A stretch of 64,000 nucleotides of DNA from Chalara sp. BL73 (taxonomy: Eukaryota > Ascomycota > Leotiomycetes > Helotiales): the NCBI GenBank assembly GCA_918026815.1, contig CAKJVC010000086.1, positions 62,001-126,000 of the forward strand. Reading direction: 5' to 3'. A model generated the notes under the pieces. That model had not been told where the DNA came from and searched no databases. It saw nothing but the letters and a program-made list of their open reading frames with translations. Shown one piece after another: positions 12,401-22,384 of this stretch (positions are counted from its first letter, which is position 1; every line of letters begins with the position of its first letter). Made by a program: the position numbers and the translations under genes.

Positions 12401-13304
12401 GGTACGCGTTGCGTATTGCTTCGACAATGTTCGTGGCATAGTTGTCAAGTGAGGTAGTTGTGGGTCTGCTTGCGAGAGGTGGAATGCTCTCAAGGTTGTA
12501 TTTCAGGAGAGAGGTGAAAGTATCTTTTTCGAGAGTAGCGCATCGTAGTCGTGTCGGCCGTTCACGCTCTCTGTTGCCCCACCAGATGTTAGTTAGCAAC
12601 GGAAGGTGATCCGAACCGACTTGGAGTTTTCTTTTTACGCTGGTGTGCACACCTAGGCGGCGAAGGCCGGTAGACGCAAAAGCAAGGTCAAGCACGTTGC
12701 CTACTTGTTGAGTAGGCTTGTCGATCTGTGATATAAAAGAAAGGTCGTGTAGCTCGGTCCACAAGACGAAAAGGTCTGCGAGTGGATCGGACGTGCCTTG
12801 GTAGGAGGGTTGCCAAAGCAAGTGGTGTAGGTTAAAGTCACCTGCTATAAAAGTGGCTGAAGGGAAGGATGAAGCAGAGAAAGACATCAGGCTGGTGACG
12901 GCTTTTTGGCTTCTGTACGGGCTTCCTGTGGGTGCGTTATAGACATTTATGATCATAAGTGATTGGTTTGTAGGTGTTTGAATTGTTAAGAAAAGCAGGT
13001 CGTTGGCTGCTTCGTCTTCTTGCGGGAGTAGGCGTTCTTGTGTAGCGCGTAGGCCAACTCCTTTACGCACGTATGTCATAACACGAGGGGTGTTCTCGAA
13101 GGTGTCGACTGGAGAGAAGCATTCAAAAGAGGGGTGCTTCTTTGTGATGCGCCTATTTAGCTCGGTGAAAAGGCGAGGTTCTTGAACTAGAAGAATGTCG
13201 ATAGAAGAGTTGAAAGCTGTAAAAAGAGCCAGCTCATGCGAACTAGCGCTTTTTCCAACATTAATTGAAAGAATTGAAAGGGAAGAAGAAAAGGCTTTTC
13301 CTGC
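9468..13304 (-). CDS. LINE 1 ORF2: endonuclease, reverse transcriptase, RNase H
   Basis: The frame is open from just after a TGA at 13307-13305 down to 9468. It contains the start of an exonuclease-endonuclease-phosphatase domain (SILSINVGKS), then GDFNLHH and GSDHLPL endonuclease motifs, a reverse transcriptase with GLPQGSPVSP and the YADD catalytic site, an RNase H with YTDGSKLQNG and VPGHANVPGNE, and a terminal zinc-knuckle-like CSCGSP segment. The first in-frame ATG is at 13079, inside the endonuclease, so initiation must rely on a non-ATG codon, on frameshifting from ORF1, or on a lost base. No internal stop is present in about 1,280 codons, so the copy is young. Confidence 0.9.
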   Translation of the reverse strand, partial: AGKAFSSSLSILSINVGKSASSHELALFTAFNSSIDILLVQEPRLFTELNRRITKKHPSFECFSPVDTFENTPRVMTYVRKGVGLRATQERLLPQEDEAANDLLFLTIQTPTNQSLMIINVYNAPTGSPYRSQKAVTSLMSFSASSFPSATFIAGDFNLHHLLWQPSYQGTSDPLADLFVLWTELHDLSFISQIDKPTQQVGNVLDLAFASTGLRRLGVHTSVKRKLQVGSDHLPLLTNIWWGNRERERPTRLRCATLEKDTFTSLLKYNLESIPPLASRPTTTSLDNYATNIVEAIRNAYQGSARRALTHNNGQPWWDNACTLAVQAYRAARRGQHGFAASEAKKVLRKATRQAKASFFKKKLDEAATSKDVFNIAKWHKSTGSFRSPPLKDPLRPQDPLATSLAAKRDVLARNLLQNAAEVGDIPLTASAIPRTSLPFPDLTEQEVEQSILGAGNTTPGKDEIPTPVLRLGWPLLKTHICQLFRACIQMGHHPACFRTAILAILSKPNKADRTSPRSYRPIALLSVLGKGLERLVAKRMSWVAIKYSVVAPQQFGALPLRSSVDLTTCLTHDIETALNQGLTASVLTLDVKGAFDAVLPGRLVKRLREQGWPNYLCEWVASFVTNRKVCIRLDGEIGDAIEIECGLPQGSPVSPILFMLYTSPLFFLELFWGGYCYADDAASCKISPSLQENALALSATLAQALEWRRSEGITFDPEKSELLHFSRKHADKNRSPPVTAGTFTVSESTDRPYLKWLGVLFDRKLTFKYHVLAQASKALKTAKAFSSFGNTLRGVSPILTRQAVVACVLSVVYFAAETWWPGRKRQTHNGFSSNQVDGLLTKLEKVIRVSAMSILPVFFTTPYSVLLREAGLSPPELKLDEIALRATVRIRKLDSQHPLRTRADAIRGPLIPTRRSRVPTRFARRYLSLPSSEQLDMLALPPWFQVESRTEAEKRIGAPDPTFSKEQRASAFLHFIEDIPSNDIIVYTDGSKLQNGNAGAGYSLSLFGTTLNESIPLGPSAEIFDAEAIAALCGAKAAFRHPLNRLAKNVWICLDNLEVAIRLLSPSLTSSQSIFTSFMQAQKDWKKREHITPAGNIHIRWVPGHANVPGNELADIEARNGALQLPNSPFLLSFASLKKWQTRQATNARAEWWATAAHENYRLLSIDTAPVPPQELQLPRKELGRIIAARSNHGDFKDYHERFNHTEAELYCSCGSPKSRFHFFFCRIARRRTNRPQGPPSTLIPQLLGTSEGITTLTEWWRKTHFFEDICPHRATS

Positions 13305-13308
13305 TCAT

Positions 13309-14949
13309 TTAAGTACCGGGTTTTGCGAAAAGGCGCTTACCGGGCACAAGTTGCTCGGAAGGAGAAAGTATAGAGTATCGCGAGCCTTGGCCGGTAGTAG
13401 GAGGAAGTGACAGTGAGAAGGCCTGGCTTGTAGATGGTGTGCTAGGTCTTGCTGGGGCTGCAGGTATTTCAACTTCTATAGAGTCTAATACGTCCTGTTG
13501 GGCTGGAGTTGGGCAGCCAGCTGTTTTGATCCTTGAATAAGCAGCGGAGCAGGATTGTCGGATTTGAGCTTTTTGTTGCTTGGTAGGCGCAGCTTGATTC
13601 GGCTTAGGCCTAAGTAGGCACTCAGGTGAGTCGGCAGGGTGGGGTCCATGGCAGTGGAAGCAGCGAAAAGGGCATATGTGAGCTGCAGTGGAGCACGGTG
13701 TATGTCCTTTTTCCGTATGAGAGGTAGAACCACAAAGGCGACAGCGAGGAGCCCTGACGCAAGTTCTTTCGTTGTGCCACATCAAACAGCGATTGCACTG
13801 TATGGTTGTTACTTTCTTTGGCAGTAGTTTGATGGAGACTCTAGCTCCGAATAATAGAAGCGTCCGGGGGAGAGCACTAATATTGCTCGGAAATCTGGCG
13901 ATCCAAGTAGTCGAGGACGTAAAGAGGGACTCGGTGCTAAGCCGGGTTTCTGCAATTTGAGCTGGGGCAGCGTTAAGCTCTTCTGCGAGAGCCGACGAAA
14001 GTAATTCTGAGGTGACTCGGATTTGAGTTACTTGGTTGTTCTGGAAGCCTTGGAAAGATCTAGGTATTAAGGCGATCCGGTAACTGACTAAATTACTAGC
14101 TTTTTCGACCACGCATGTCCCTTTTTCAGAGAACAGAGCCGTGATTTGAGGGATCAGTGTGTCGAGCGAGTCTTGCGGTTCGGAGGAGAGAGGGCAAAGA
14201 GCGTAACCGGTTTTAGTAGTTTGGACTTCTTTGACTAGTTTTTTCCCTAGGGCTTTGTTCAGGTCGTTTTGGATGCTGTAGGTTGATACTGCCCTTAGCA
14301 CGTGATTTTCGGGAAGCCGAACAAACAGACGGTTGTCGGGGAGAGAAGCTTTTGGCAGAGCGTTCTTTTTTGGCTGCAAGCTAGCCCGGGAGGCTATTGT
14401 CGAAGAAGGGTTAGTTGTCGTGCGCTTTTGTGTGTGCGCTTGAGTGTTGATAGCGCGAGGCGTTATAGCGGGTACAGGTGTGGCATTTTCTTCGTTTGGG
14501 GAAATTGGTGTCTCGGTGGTAAGAGAGAGGCTGCTTGTGGCACTGAGAGGCTTGTGTGCACAGATGTATGGTAGAGGAGGCCGGGGAGTGCCTCGAACGT
14601 GGTTGTCGAAGTGTTGTTGCGCCACGGTTGAGATGTCTTGGCAGAACGCGTAGAAGCTTTTGCGTAGGTGCGAGGGGAGTGTCTTTACGGAGTCTCCTTG
14701 AAGTTGATCATCAAGTAGATTGGCTATATTGCTAAAGAGTAAAGTAGCTTCTTCTGCCCTGGCGGACGCAGCTGTAGTTACATCGAGTAAAGTCTCTGCA
14801 AGTGATTTTTGACGCGTTGTTGACGCGGGACCACCCGCGGGGACGCTAAGCGGCATGCCCGCTGGAGGGGAGGGGGAAAAGCAATGTGCAATGAAAGGAG
14901 CAGTAAGTGGAGAGAGCTTCAAGAAGACGGAAGCTTGCGCGACTGTCAT
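13309..14949 (-). CDS. LINE 1 ORF1 gag-like nucleic acid-binding protein
   Basis: A 546-residue protein, or 516 from the first internal Met after the leader. The N-terminal half is low-complexity Ser/Thr/Pro. The middle is an RRM-like esterase-less gag fold (FVRLPENHVLRAVSTYSI). The C-terminus has successive CCHC-type knuckles (CNRCLMWHNERTC, CRLCGSTSHTEKGHTPC, CFHCHGPHPADSPEC). It overlaps or abuts ORF2: its TAA lies two bases before the TGA that opens the ORF2 frame. Expected to coat the element RNA. Confidence 0.85.
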   Translation of the reverse strand: MTVAQASVFLKLSPLTAPFIAHCFSPSPPAGMPLSVPAGGPASTTRQKSLAETLLDVTTAASARAEEATLLFSNIANLLDDQLQGDSVKTLPSHLRKSFYAFCQDISTVAQQHFDNHVRGTPRPPLPYICAHKPLSATSSLSLTTETPISPNEENATPVPAITPRAINTQAHTQKRTTTNPSSTIASRASLQPKKNALPKASLPDNRLFVRLPENHVLRAVSTYSIQNDLNKALGKKLVKEVQTTKTGYALCPLSSEPQDSLDTLIPQITALFSEKGTCVVEKASNLVSYRIALIPRSFQGFQNNQVTQIRVTSELLSSALAEELNAAPAQIAETRLSTESLFTSSTTWIARFPSNISALPRTLLLFGARVSIKLLPKKVTTIQCNRCLMWHNERTCVRAPRCRLCGSTSHTEKGHTPCSTAAHICPFRCFHCHGPHPADSPECLLRPKPNQAAPTKQQKAQIRQSCSAAYSRIKTAGCPTPAQQDVLDSIEVEIPAAPARPSTPSTSQAFSLSLPPTTGQGSRYSILSPSEQLVPGKRLFAKPGT

Positions 14950-14970
14950 GAGTCCGTGAGAGCAAGACGA

Positions 14971-14991
14971 TAGTAGTAGTAGTAGTAGTAG
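14971..14991. repeat. (TAG)7 microsatellite at the LINE 1 / LINE 2 junction
   Basis: Seven perfect TAG copies form the tail of LINE 2 and also the 5' flank of LINE 1. Confidence 0.95.
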
Positions 14992-15277
14992 TTTATTGCG
15001 CCCGGCTAAGCCTAAAGGACCCTATTCTATATTACATTATACACTTCCTTCGGTGTTTCTAATGCCTCCTGAAGCCCATACAAAACTGCTTCTATTTATA
15101 TTTTCCAATTTCAGTAACATATATTCAACGTGGTCTCGTGCGTAGTTAGTAGCAAGTTAACTTGAAGTTCATTCCTCCAAGTGTTCAATGTCCTATTGTC
15201 GGCGACTGAAGCGAGACCTGCTGGGGACACGAGGGTGATAAAGGGTTAGTCGGGATAAAAGAAAGAAATGGGATTTC

Positions 15278-18200
15278 CTATTGTAGGGAGTTAGTTGCCT
15301 GCTCTACTTCCATGTCCAGTCGTCTTGTGGCCATGGCGAACTTGATCGTTGCTCGAACCGCGTCTATATTTGGTGTCCATTTCTCCGGGTCAGATGGAGC
15401 TTTCCCTCCCAGGTAGAAGGAGATGTCGCCTCTTCTAGTATCTGTCTGTGCTAGCATTTGCGTTCGGTGTGCGTCCCATCTCGTGCATCGGAAAAGGAAG
15501 TGCTTGACAGTTTCTGTTGCCTGTCCGCAGGCACATTGGTCAGATTCCGCTGCTCCAATCCGGTGAAGATATCCGTTCAGTCGTGCCATTCCTGTACGGA
15601 GCTGTGCTAATACGCTCGCTTCTCTCCGCTTGAGACCGTCGTATAGGGTACGAGTATGTTTTCCTGGCAGGGCGGTGTCTATTTCTCTGGAATACTTTCC
15701 CACCTCGTCTGGTAGTGTCCTTATTGCCTTTTCTGCCTTTCCCCTGTTAATAGTTGTAGATTCGGCTTGGTAGCATTGCCCTTGCGGTGTTCGGTCTGGC
15801 TCGGTAGCCTGTCGTGCGGCTTCCTTTGCTCTCCTGCCGAGCTCGAAGCTCTCCTGAGACGGGATCCATATCATCGAGATAGAATTGCCTCCTTTTCTCA
15901 GCGCAGACGCTACCTCGTAAATCTCTTTAATGCTGGTTTGTCCTGATTGATGTCTGGGTTGGCTGGTTGCTAGCAGGGCTCCCTGGTTGCTTGAAATAAT
16001 CGTGATCTGTCTTCCCACCAGATGTAGCGGTAGGCGCTTCATTGCCATCGCGATCGCGGCGAGTTCAGCCGTGTACGGGTTCTGTTTCGTTCTTGCTCCC
16101 AGCGTGACTGAGTATGCAATCGGTTCTCTACCTGTTACAATGCCGAGCGTGTCGTGGATGGCTCCTCCCATCTCCCACTATCCTCTTTCTCGCGGACGAG
16201 CTTGTCGCAACCCGGATGCCGCAGATAGTGTTCGCTATGTTAGTAGTCTCCTCCGTTCCGCGGTCGATTGTAGCGGGGAGCCGTTCCTCCCACGGAGCTA
16301 TTACATAAGGCTGAATAACCTCCATCTTATTTGTTGGCATGTTTTGATGCACGCAAGCTATCTTTTGCAATGGTGACGTGAATCTCCGGAGTGCTCTGGT
16401 GTTTAGCTTCGATATCGGATTCGTTTCGGGTAGCGTGCGGATGTTGACCCACACCTTCGTAGCCCTCTCTGCAAACCGCTCGCTCACTGTACGTATGCTG
16501 GCTTCGGCTTCTGCAACTGCGGTGGCGACGGTTCGGAAAGCCCCTGTGACGGCCTGTGCTCCGATTCTTTGTATTCGGTTCATTAAGGCCATGCCCTTGT
16601 GCCCGCAAGCATGCATCCACACATTTGAAGCGTAGTCCACGACTGGCGCTACCGTCGCTCCAAACAACTGCCTTGCAGTTGAGGGAGAGACCAGCCGCAG
16701 TCGTTTTAATGCCATCGCGGCAAGAAGGCCCTTGGTTGTTGCTTTCCCGATGTGCGGTACATACCGGAGTCCGGAGTCCATAACGACTCCTAAGATCTTG
16801 GTCGCCTCCTTTGGTGCGATTGCCTCACCTTTGATCGCGAACGGTCTGGTACTGATTCGGTCATGTCGTCTAGTGAAATGAATGATTGCTGTCTTCTTGC
16901 CTTCGAACGTGGCTCCGCTCCGCCTTTCCCAGTCCATTGCTTTGTCGATGATAGCTTGAATCCCTTCTCGGTTCACATCCGCTGATGACCCTGTAACCCA
17001 CGCGTTATAGTCATCCACAAATGCTATTGATCCCCCATTTGCATTCAGTTTGTGTTGAACTAGGTCGGCATTGAAAAAGAGGAACAGGATTGGCGACAGT
17101 GGTGACCCTTGCGGTAAGCCTGCTTGTGGCAGTGGCTGCTGTTGAGAGGTGTGGCCATTGACTAGTATGGTTGCGGTGCGTTCTGAGCAAAAAGCATCAA
17201 TCCACCGCACCAGGGCCGGTGGGATGCCTCTCGCTGCGAGTCTCTGCAACAGTCTGTCCTTGTACACTCCATTGTATGCGCCCTTCACGTCGAAGCTAAC
17301 CAAGCTAAGGACCTTCTTTGATCTCCATGCATTATAGATGTGTTCTTGCAGCAGCAGAAGTGCCTGTTCAGCAGAGCGCTTCTTTCTCGCCCCGAAGTGA
17401 TTCGTGGGGAGCAGACCAAAGGTCTCTACTGCGTGCGATATTCTTTCCGCAATCACCGACTCTAGGACCTTGCCCAGTGTGGAGAGTAGCGAGATCGGCC
17501 TCCATGATTCTGCAACCGTGTAATCACCTTTGTTTGGCTTCTTCAGCGGTATGATCTTGGCATTTCTCCATTGTGTAGGGAGTTGCCCTTCGTCCAACGA
17601 CGTCTGAAAGAGGAGCAACACCCTGTCCTTGACCACTGGCCATACCTGCTTCCATACCATGGCTGGTAACCCATCCTCTCCTGGCGCCTTCCATGGCTTC
17701 GCCGCGAACATCCTCCGTTCGACTTCTTCCATGGTCAAGGGAGGCATCGACACTGCGGTTCGCTGTGGTCGTGGTCCTTCATCTTCTATCCTCTCCGGCA
17801 GTGGGGGAAAGAACACCGACAGCAGTTCCTCTGCTTGTTCAGTTTTGTTTTTCGTGGTGGATCCGTCTCTTCTCGTCAGCGGCGGTATCTTGTCAAATGC
17901 TGAACTGCCACTAGGATCTAGGTACTTTGCCGCTTGCCAGATGTTTGTGTCATCTGCAAGGAAGTCCTCCCAGTGCGCCTTTTTCTGTCTCCGGACAGCA
18001 TCATGGTATTCCTTAGCAGCTTCATTTGCTTGCTGTTCTAGTTCAGGAAACATGCGACCCATCCGTCGTTGAGTTCTAGCTTGGTTCCTCCAGTATGTAT
18101 AGACTCGCCGCAGCTGTGTGAGATCTGTTGTCCACCATCTCTTCGCATATGGTGAAGGTTTAGCCCTTGGGGTGAGTGCATGGACTGCCTCCAGCACCGC

Positions 18201-19127
18201 GGTCATCAACCCATCTGCCTGTTGCTGTACACTGCCACCAAATGGAACGAAGCGAAGATTGGTAGCAATCCTGGCCTTTATATCAGTCCACGGAGCATTC
18301 TTGAAAAGCAGCCTTGCTTCAACAACTCGTTCCGGAGTCGCAACGTCGAACGTCGTCTGAATTGCTCTGTGATCGGACCCATGCTCGGTCGTGTGGACTG
18401 TACACTTCACTACTGACGTTGCCAATTCCTCGGAAGCCAGTACCAGATCAATTGTTGACTCATGATTCCCCCGTTGCCACGTTTTCGTTCCCCTCCGGAG
18501 CAAGCTGTGAAGGGCATGCTCACTCATGAGGTCGATGATCGGGTCGGCCTCTCCTTGCCTTTCCCGTGAGACGTCCTCTCCTCCCCATAATTGATCGTGC
18601 CGGTTGAAATCCCCGGCAAGTACCACATCCACTCGGGTGCCAATCTTGCTGCGTGTTTCCCTGATTACCTGGTGTAATTCGCATATCGCAACCCTCAATG
18701 CCTCTGCATCCTGCGGTTCAACGTAGACTGACACTACCAGTATCGACCGGTCTGGGAGTCGCAATACCGCTGCCGTGAGGTCCGATGATTGTATAGGCAC
18801 CTGTTCTGCTTCGATATCCTTCCGAATCCAGAGCATGCTTCGAACCGCCCACCTTTCCACACGTTGGACTGTGGGTACTATTTTGATCCAGTTTGGGTGT
18901 CCCATAGGGGCTGTCACCAAAGTGCCGTCGATAATCCTCGCATATGGCTCAGATATCGCCAACACTCCACAATCCTTCAATTGCTCATCACTCATTAAAC
19001 TGTGTTGCACCTCTCGCTGCTTCCGGACATTCAATTGGAGTATTTGAAAGGTTTTACGCATCCTGGGAGCGGTGGCGTGTTCCGCAGTTCCCGCTGAGCG
19101 ATTCGTGTGGCCCTCCGCATGTAACAC
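15278..19127 (-). pseudogene. LINE 2 ORF2 (EEP-RT-RNase H) with one frameshift
   Basis: The first 999 residues (19127 to 16128) contain the endonuclease (LAGDFNRHD, GSDHRAI) and the reverse transcriptase (GLPQGSPLSP, FVDDYNAW). The RNase H and C-terminal CACGQATETVKHFLFRC segment continue in another frame (16171-15278). The join lies near 16171-16176, where one base shifts the frame. Just before it the sequence VATSSSA stands where RNase H enzymes carry the first catalytic Asp (typically TDAS/TDGS), so RNase H would probably be dead even without the shift. Confidence 0.85.
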
Positions 19128-20412
19128 ACTTTGGTATTACTGCTTGACATTCACTGTGATGGTGTCCTACTTGAGCACACTTGGCACAGACTTGCGGTTG
19201 CGTGCATGAGTACGCCTTGTGCCCGATTTCCTGACATCGATAGCATTTCTGTGGACCATATCGCGGCTCGAAAACCCTAGTGTACGCTGACTCTCCTGCG
19301 ACATGGAAGTATTGGTCTTGTAACAGACGTGCTGCTTCGCTGCCTTTGGTGACATAGACTACCATTGAACCATAAGCTTTACCCGCGTCTTTCCTGCTGA
19401 GCCACCCGATCTTGGCTATGTGAACCCCGTTTTCCTCCCCAAGGACTTCGGCGGCGCCCGGTAAAACCTTTCCCTCCTGATCGAGAATAGTTGTTCGATT
19501 GACATTATCCACCTTGACCGGGTACAGTTGGTCTCGCAGCACTCGGACTCCCTCGGCCGCAGTTTTCTGGGCCGCTTCCTTGACCCGTTGGAGTTCAGCT
19601 TCGTCTCTGCATACAATCTTGATGCGTTCCGTGTTCCTGGCGTCTCTGATCACCGCAGCGCAACGCCAATTTGCTTGTCCTTCCACGGTGCGAATCTCCT
19701 CCTCAATTGCCTTCCGAACTGCCCCAGGTTGTGCCTTGCTTCTCTCTCCCTCCCCAACTCTGGACGTGTCAACCGTGCAGTACAGCGTATCGGTCATTGT
19801 TGACGGCGTGGTGCGCAGGGAGGAGAGGGTTCGTACATTGCTTGGTAAACTGTCTGGTGGCGTTCGGGCGACTTCTGCATACGATGGGGATGGGCTTGAC
19901 GGTGCTTGGGCATTGGACAGCTGGGTCTGAATCTTTTCCATCATATCCGTAACCTCTGCCTTAAGCTCTGCCTTAAGTGTTTCTATCTGCTCCGTGAAGG
20001 TCCGCGTTATGGTTTTGATCTGGGTCACGTGCTCCTTCTTCTGTTCCTCCATTGCTTTCAACAGCGACTTGACCAAGTCAGTGAGCACTTTGATCTGCAT
20101 ATTTACGCTTGCATTCGCTTTTTCGTGTACCGGCTGGTTCGGGGTCGCTGCCGCTGTTGCAGGATGTTCTCCTGCCTTCGCGGCGAGGGCCTTAACCTTC
20201 GTCGCTACATTTTGCTCCTTGGGATGCGAGCTGATCCCCGTTCGTCTTGTTTGCAATGGCATGGGAGCTTCCTGAATTACTTCAATCGTGTCCTCTGTAT
20301 CGCTTGCCACCGCCCTAGATCTTCTCTTGCTCCATTCTAATGCCTTCGACGTCTGGACGCGTTCCCGGCTCGACTGACGCGCCACGGCCTCCATGTTCTC
20401 CTTCCTCCACAC
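19054..20412 (-). CDS. LINE 2 ORF1 gag-like protein
   Basis: A 452-residue ORF with a central coiled coil (about 90-165), an RRM-like region (VNRTTILDQEGKVLPG and LSRKDAGKAYGSMVVYV), and three zinc knuckles at the C-terminus (CYRCQEIGHKAYSC, CAKCAQVGHHHSEC, CVTCGGPHESLSGNC). It overlaps the start of ORF2 by 74 nt. A related fragment lies at 38898-39299. Confidence 0.85.
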   Translation of the reverse strand: MWRKENMEAVARQSSRERVQTSKALEWSKRRSRAVASDTEDTIEVIQEAPMPLQTRRTGISSHPKEQNVATKVKALAAKAGEHPATAAATPNQPVHEKANASVNMQIKVLTDLVKSLLKAMEEQKKEHVTQIKTITRTFTEQIETLKAELKAEVTDMMEKIQTQLSNAQAPSSPSPSYAEVARTPPDSLPSNVRTLSSLRTTPSTMTDTLYCTVDTSRVGEGERSKAQPGAVRKAIEEEIRTVEGQANWRCAAVIRDARNTERIKIVCRDEAELQRVKEAAQKTAAEGVRVLRDQLYPVKVDNVNRTTILDQEGKVLPGAAEVLGEENGVHIAKIGWLSRKDAGKAYGSMVVYVTKGSEAARLLQDQYFHVAGESAYTRVFEPRYGPQKCYRCQEIGHKAYSCTQPQVCAKCAQVGHHHSECQAVIPKCVTCGGPHESLSGNCGTRHRSQDA

Positions 20413-21057
20413 AACTACCGATTCTCACTAATTTGATTGCTGGTTGACTTGATTGCTGGCTGCCCTCAAATGCAATTCTCCTCGACAGCGACGATGACTG
20501 TTCGTAAAAGGGTTACTGGCGGTCGGATTTTCGATTGTCGTTGTTCTTCCACGTGACCTCGCTTCGCTTCCGGCGCGACGCGTCTGACGCGTCTCACCAC
20601 CTGCCTCCATTCTATATGCTCTCTTCGAATCCTCTTTTCCAAGTAGAAGGCGAATTCCCGTTTCACAGTCCGGTCTCAGTGTTGGTCGGGTCTGGTACAG
20701 TCTCCGATGTTGATCGCTCTCTTTTTTCACCATACTACAGTCGCTAGCGAAATCGGCTTCCGCCTTACACATCTAGATTTTATGCTAAGCCACAATGCCA
20801 AGACGCTAGCTGCCTTATCCATGTATTCATGCGCCACACTTTAAGGTGTCACGTGCGTCGGTGGGGTAACCAGCTTCGGAGGACAGAGAGCCGTAGGTTC
20901 TTGATGGGAATAGGGGTCTGACTGACGTGGAAAAGAATCAGTCTAATACCAGACTCCAGGGTACAGTTCCGAGCGCGACATGCCCAGTAAAGGAGCCTGA
21001 TATTCCGAATTCTCCATCATTCGTCTTCGTCCGTCAGAACCACTAGCATCGAATGCA
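20413..21057. other. LINE 2 leader and flanking spacer
   Basis: The part next to ORF1 is probably the 5' UTR of LINE 2. A minus-strand open frame (20428-20772) lies in it but has no recognisable motif and a composition like the leader. From about 20780 to the GTPase stop nothing is identified. Confidence 0.4.
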
Positions 21058-22017
21058 TTACCTGTAATTCGCCAATATCCGCTTGTATTGGCCAAGTTTC
21101 TCTTCTCCTTTCTTGATCTCCTTCTCGATTTGAGCACCTTCCTCTTCAAATCCTCGGTCATACTCTATTTCTCGCTGTGCGTCTCTCTTTTCTTGAAGTC
21201 TTGTCGTATACTGTTGGACCTTTCGACGGAGCGTCTCTAGTGCAAAACGGCCAGCATCAGTCTCCAGAAGCGGCCTATCACTGTCCACAGCCTGTTGCTC
21301 AATATTTGATCTCATATGGGATGGCGGGAATACATGCTCCAAATATGGGCCAATAACACGAAACGATGCATTTTGGGTGCCGTCATGCCGTCGGTAGATG
21401 GCACCACAGGCCAAAATTTCTGCCCAGTAAACGCTCCGCAGCTCCTTTTCACGATATTCCCCAACCTGTTGTTGGAGGCTGTCCCACATTGTGGTAACCA
21501 AGGTGACGCGGCTCAGAAAGTGATCCCCACAGAGCTCCCGAAATAACTGGATATTCTTCGTAGCCGAACCGCCTATTCTAACGTCGGTGATTCTGTGTAA
21601 ATATATTATGCCGGAAAGGTAGATTCCCTCAGATGACGTTCCGCGCAGGAATTGAACAAACTGGTCGAGGATAGAAATATCGGAGTTCGTGGCGCTGTCA
21701 AACCCGGGGGTGTCGACGAGAATTATGTCACAGCCGCCGTGGACAAAAGCATCATGCCTAAGGATTTCCGACGTGGCTACAGAAAACACGCGTAAGCTAG
21801 ATAGACAGGAAGATGGGACAGTGTGGGTGGCTTCTAACATGGTTCCAGCTCGTTAACCCAGTCTCCACCGGTAGCTACGTTTGATCAAAGATGTTTTGCC
21901 CACGCCCGTGACACCCATGACTGCTAGCAAGATCTTCGGCCTCCATTTAGCAAGAGGGAGACTGATGCATTTGCACACATAGAAGGAATAGAAAGTAGAT
22001 TTCAATGAAATTGACAT
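21058..22017 (-). CDS. P-loop GTPase of the fungal AIG1/IRG-like type (two exons)
   Basis: Minus-strand exons 22017-21879 and 21833-21058 flank a 45-nt intron (21834-21878), giving 304 residues. Only splicing brings in the G1 motif GVTGVGKTS (residues 35-43). G3 is DTPGFD (87-92), and TTMWD (160-164) occupies the G4 position. The signature LSGIIYLHRITDVRIGGSATKN after G3 is typical of a fungal GTPase family that occurs alone or fused to NLR-like genes. The last 70 residues form a Glu/Arg/Lys-rich coiled coil. The gene is divergently transcribed from the p23-CHAT gene, with 367 bp between the start codons. Its proximal promoter has a decayed copy at 35464-35634. Confidence 0.85.
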
Positions 22018-22384
22018 GAAGACGACCTCTGATTGGCTCCAGGTCCACTTTTTAGGCTACTCCCGCCTCATTGGCGGTTTAAGGGATACTCTTATCGCCA
22101 AACGTCCCCCGGCCATCTGGTTCTTCTCTCTGAACATGATCGGCATGCGCGACTGATTGCGAGTAGGATAAGAGGCAGGGTTTTCGTCCAGCTCCCCAGG
22201 CAAGGTCTGCCTTCTCTCCTGTAGCAGAAGCACTGCTCTCCCCTAAAGGCTTAGAGCAAGATCAATAGATGCTTCGTTAAATTTTCTTGACCATCGAGTT
22301 ATTTTCTTCGCGCCCAAACGCTTCTTGCTCCCCTGCAATGGCCTTTCTTTTCTTGACACCTGCAATCTGCATCACGTAACATCA
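21967..22384. promoter_or_regulatory. shared divergent promoter of the GTPase and p23-CHAT genes
   Basis: The interval from the GTPase start (22017) to the p23-CHAT start (22385) is 367 bp and must hold control sequences for both genes. Bases 21967-22136, which include the GTPase 5' end, are closely repeated at 35464-35634. No TATA box or named site is claimed. Confidence 0.5.

Larger units (their letters stand above)
9147..14991 (-). mobile_element. Tad-like LINE 1 with (TAG)n at both ends
   Basis: Two minus-strand ORFs in LINE order: gag-like ORF1 (14949-13309) and an EEP-RT-RNase H ORF2 (13304-9468). The 3' end on the minus strand runs into (TAG)12 (plus-strand 9147-9182). The 5' end directly meets (TAG)7 at 14971-14991, which is also the 3' tail of the next LINE. 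The element therefore appears inserted within a TAG microsatellite. About 280 bp of 3' UTR (9183-9467) carry no other feature. Confidence 0.85.
14971..20780 (-). mobile_element. Tad-like LINE 2, decayed
   Basis: Minus-strand ORF1 (20412-19054) overlaps ORF2 (19127 downward). The 3' end is (TAG)7 next to tttattgcgcccggctaagc, the reverse complement of a 3' terminus also found at 30043-30082 and near 46690. The 5' limit is uncertain; the leader upstream of ORF1 reaches at least about 20780. The C-terminal part of ORF2 is frame-shifted, so this copy is probably inactive. Confidence 0.8.

Noticed and set aside
15987..20340. Many plus-strand ORFs of 60-150 residues
   Set aside because: All are antisense to LINE 2 ORF1 and ORF2 and lack motifs.
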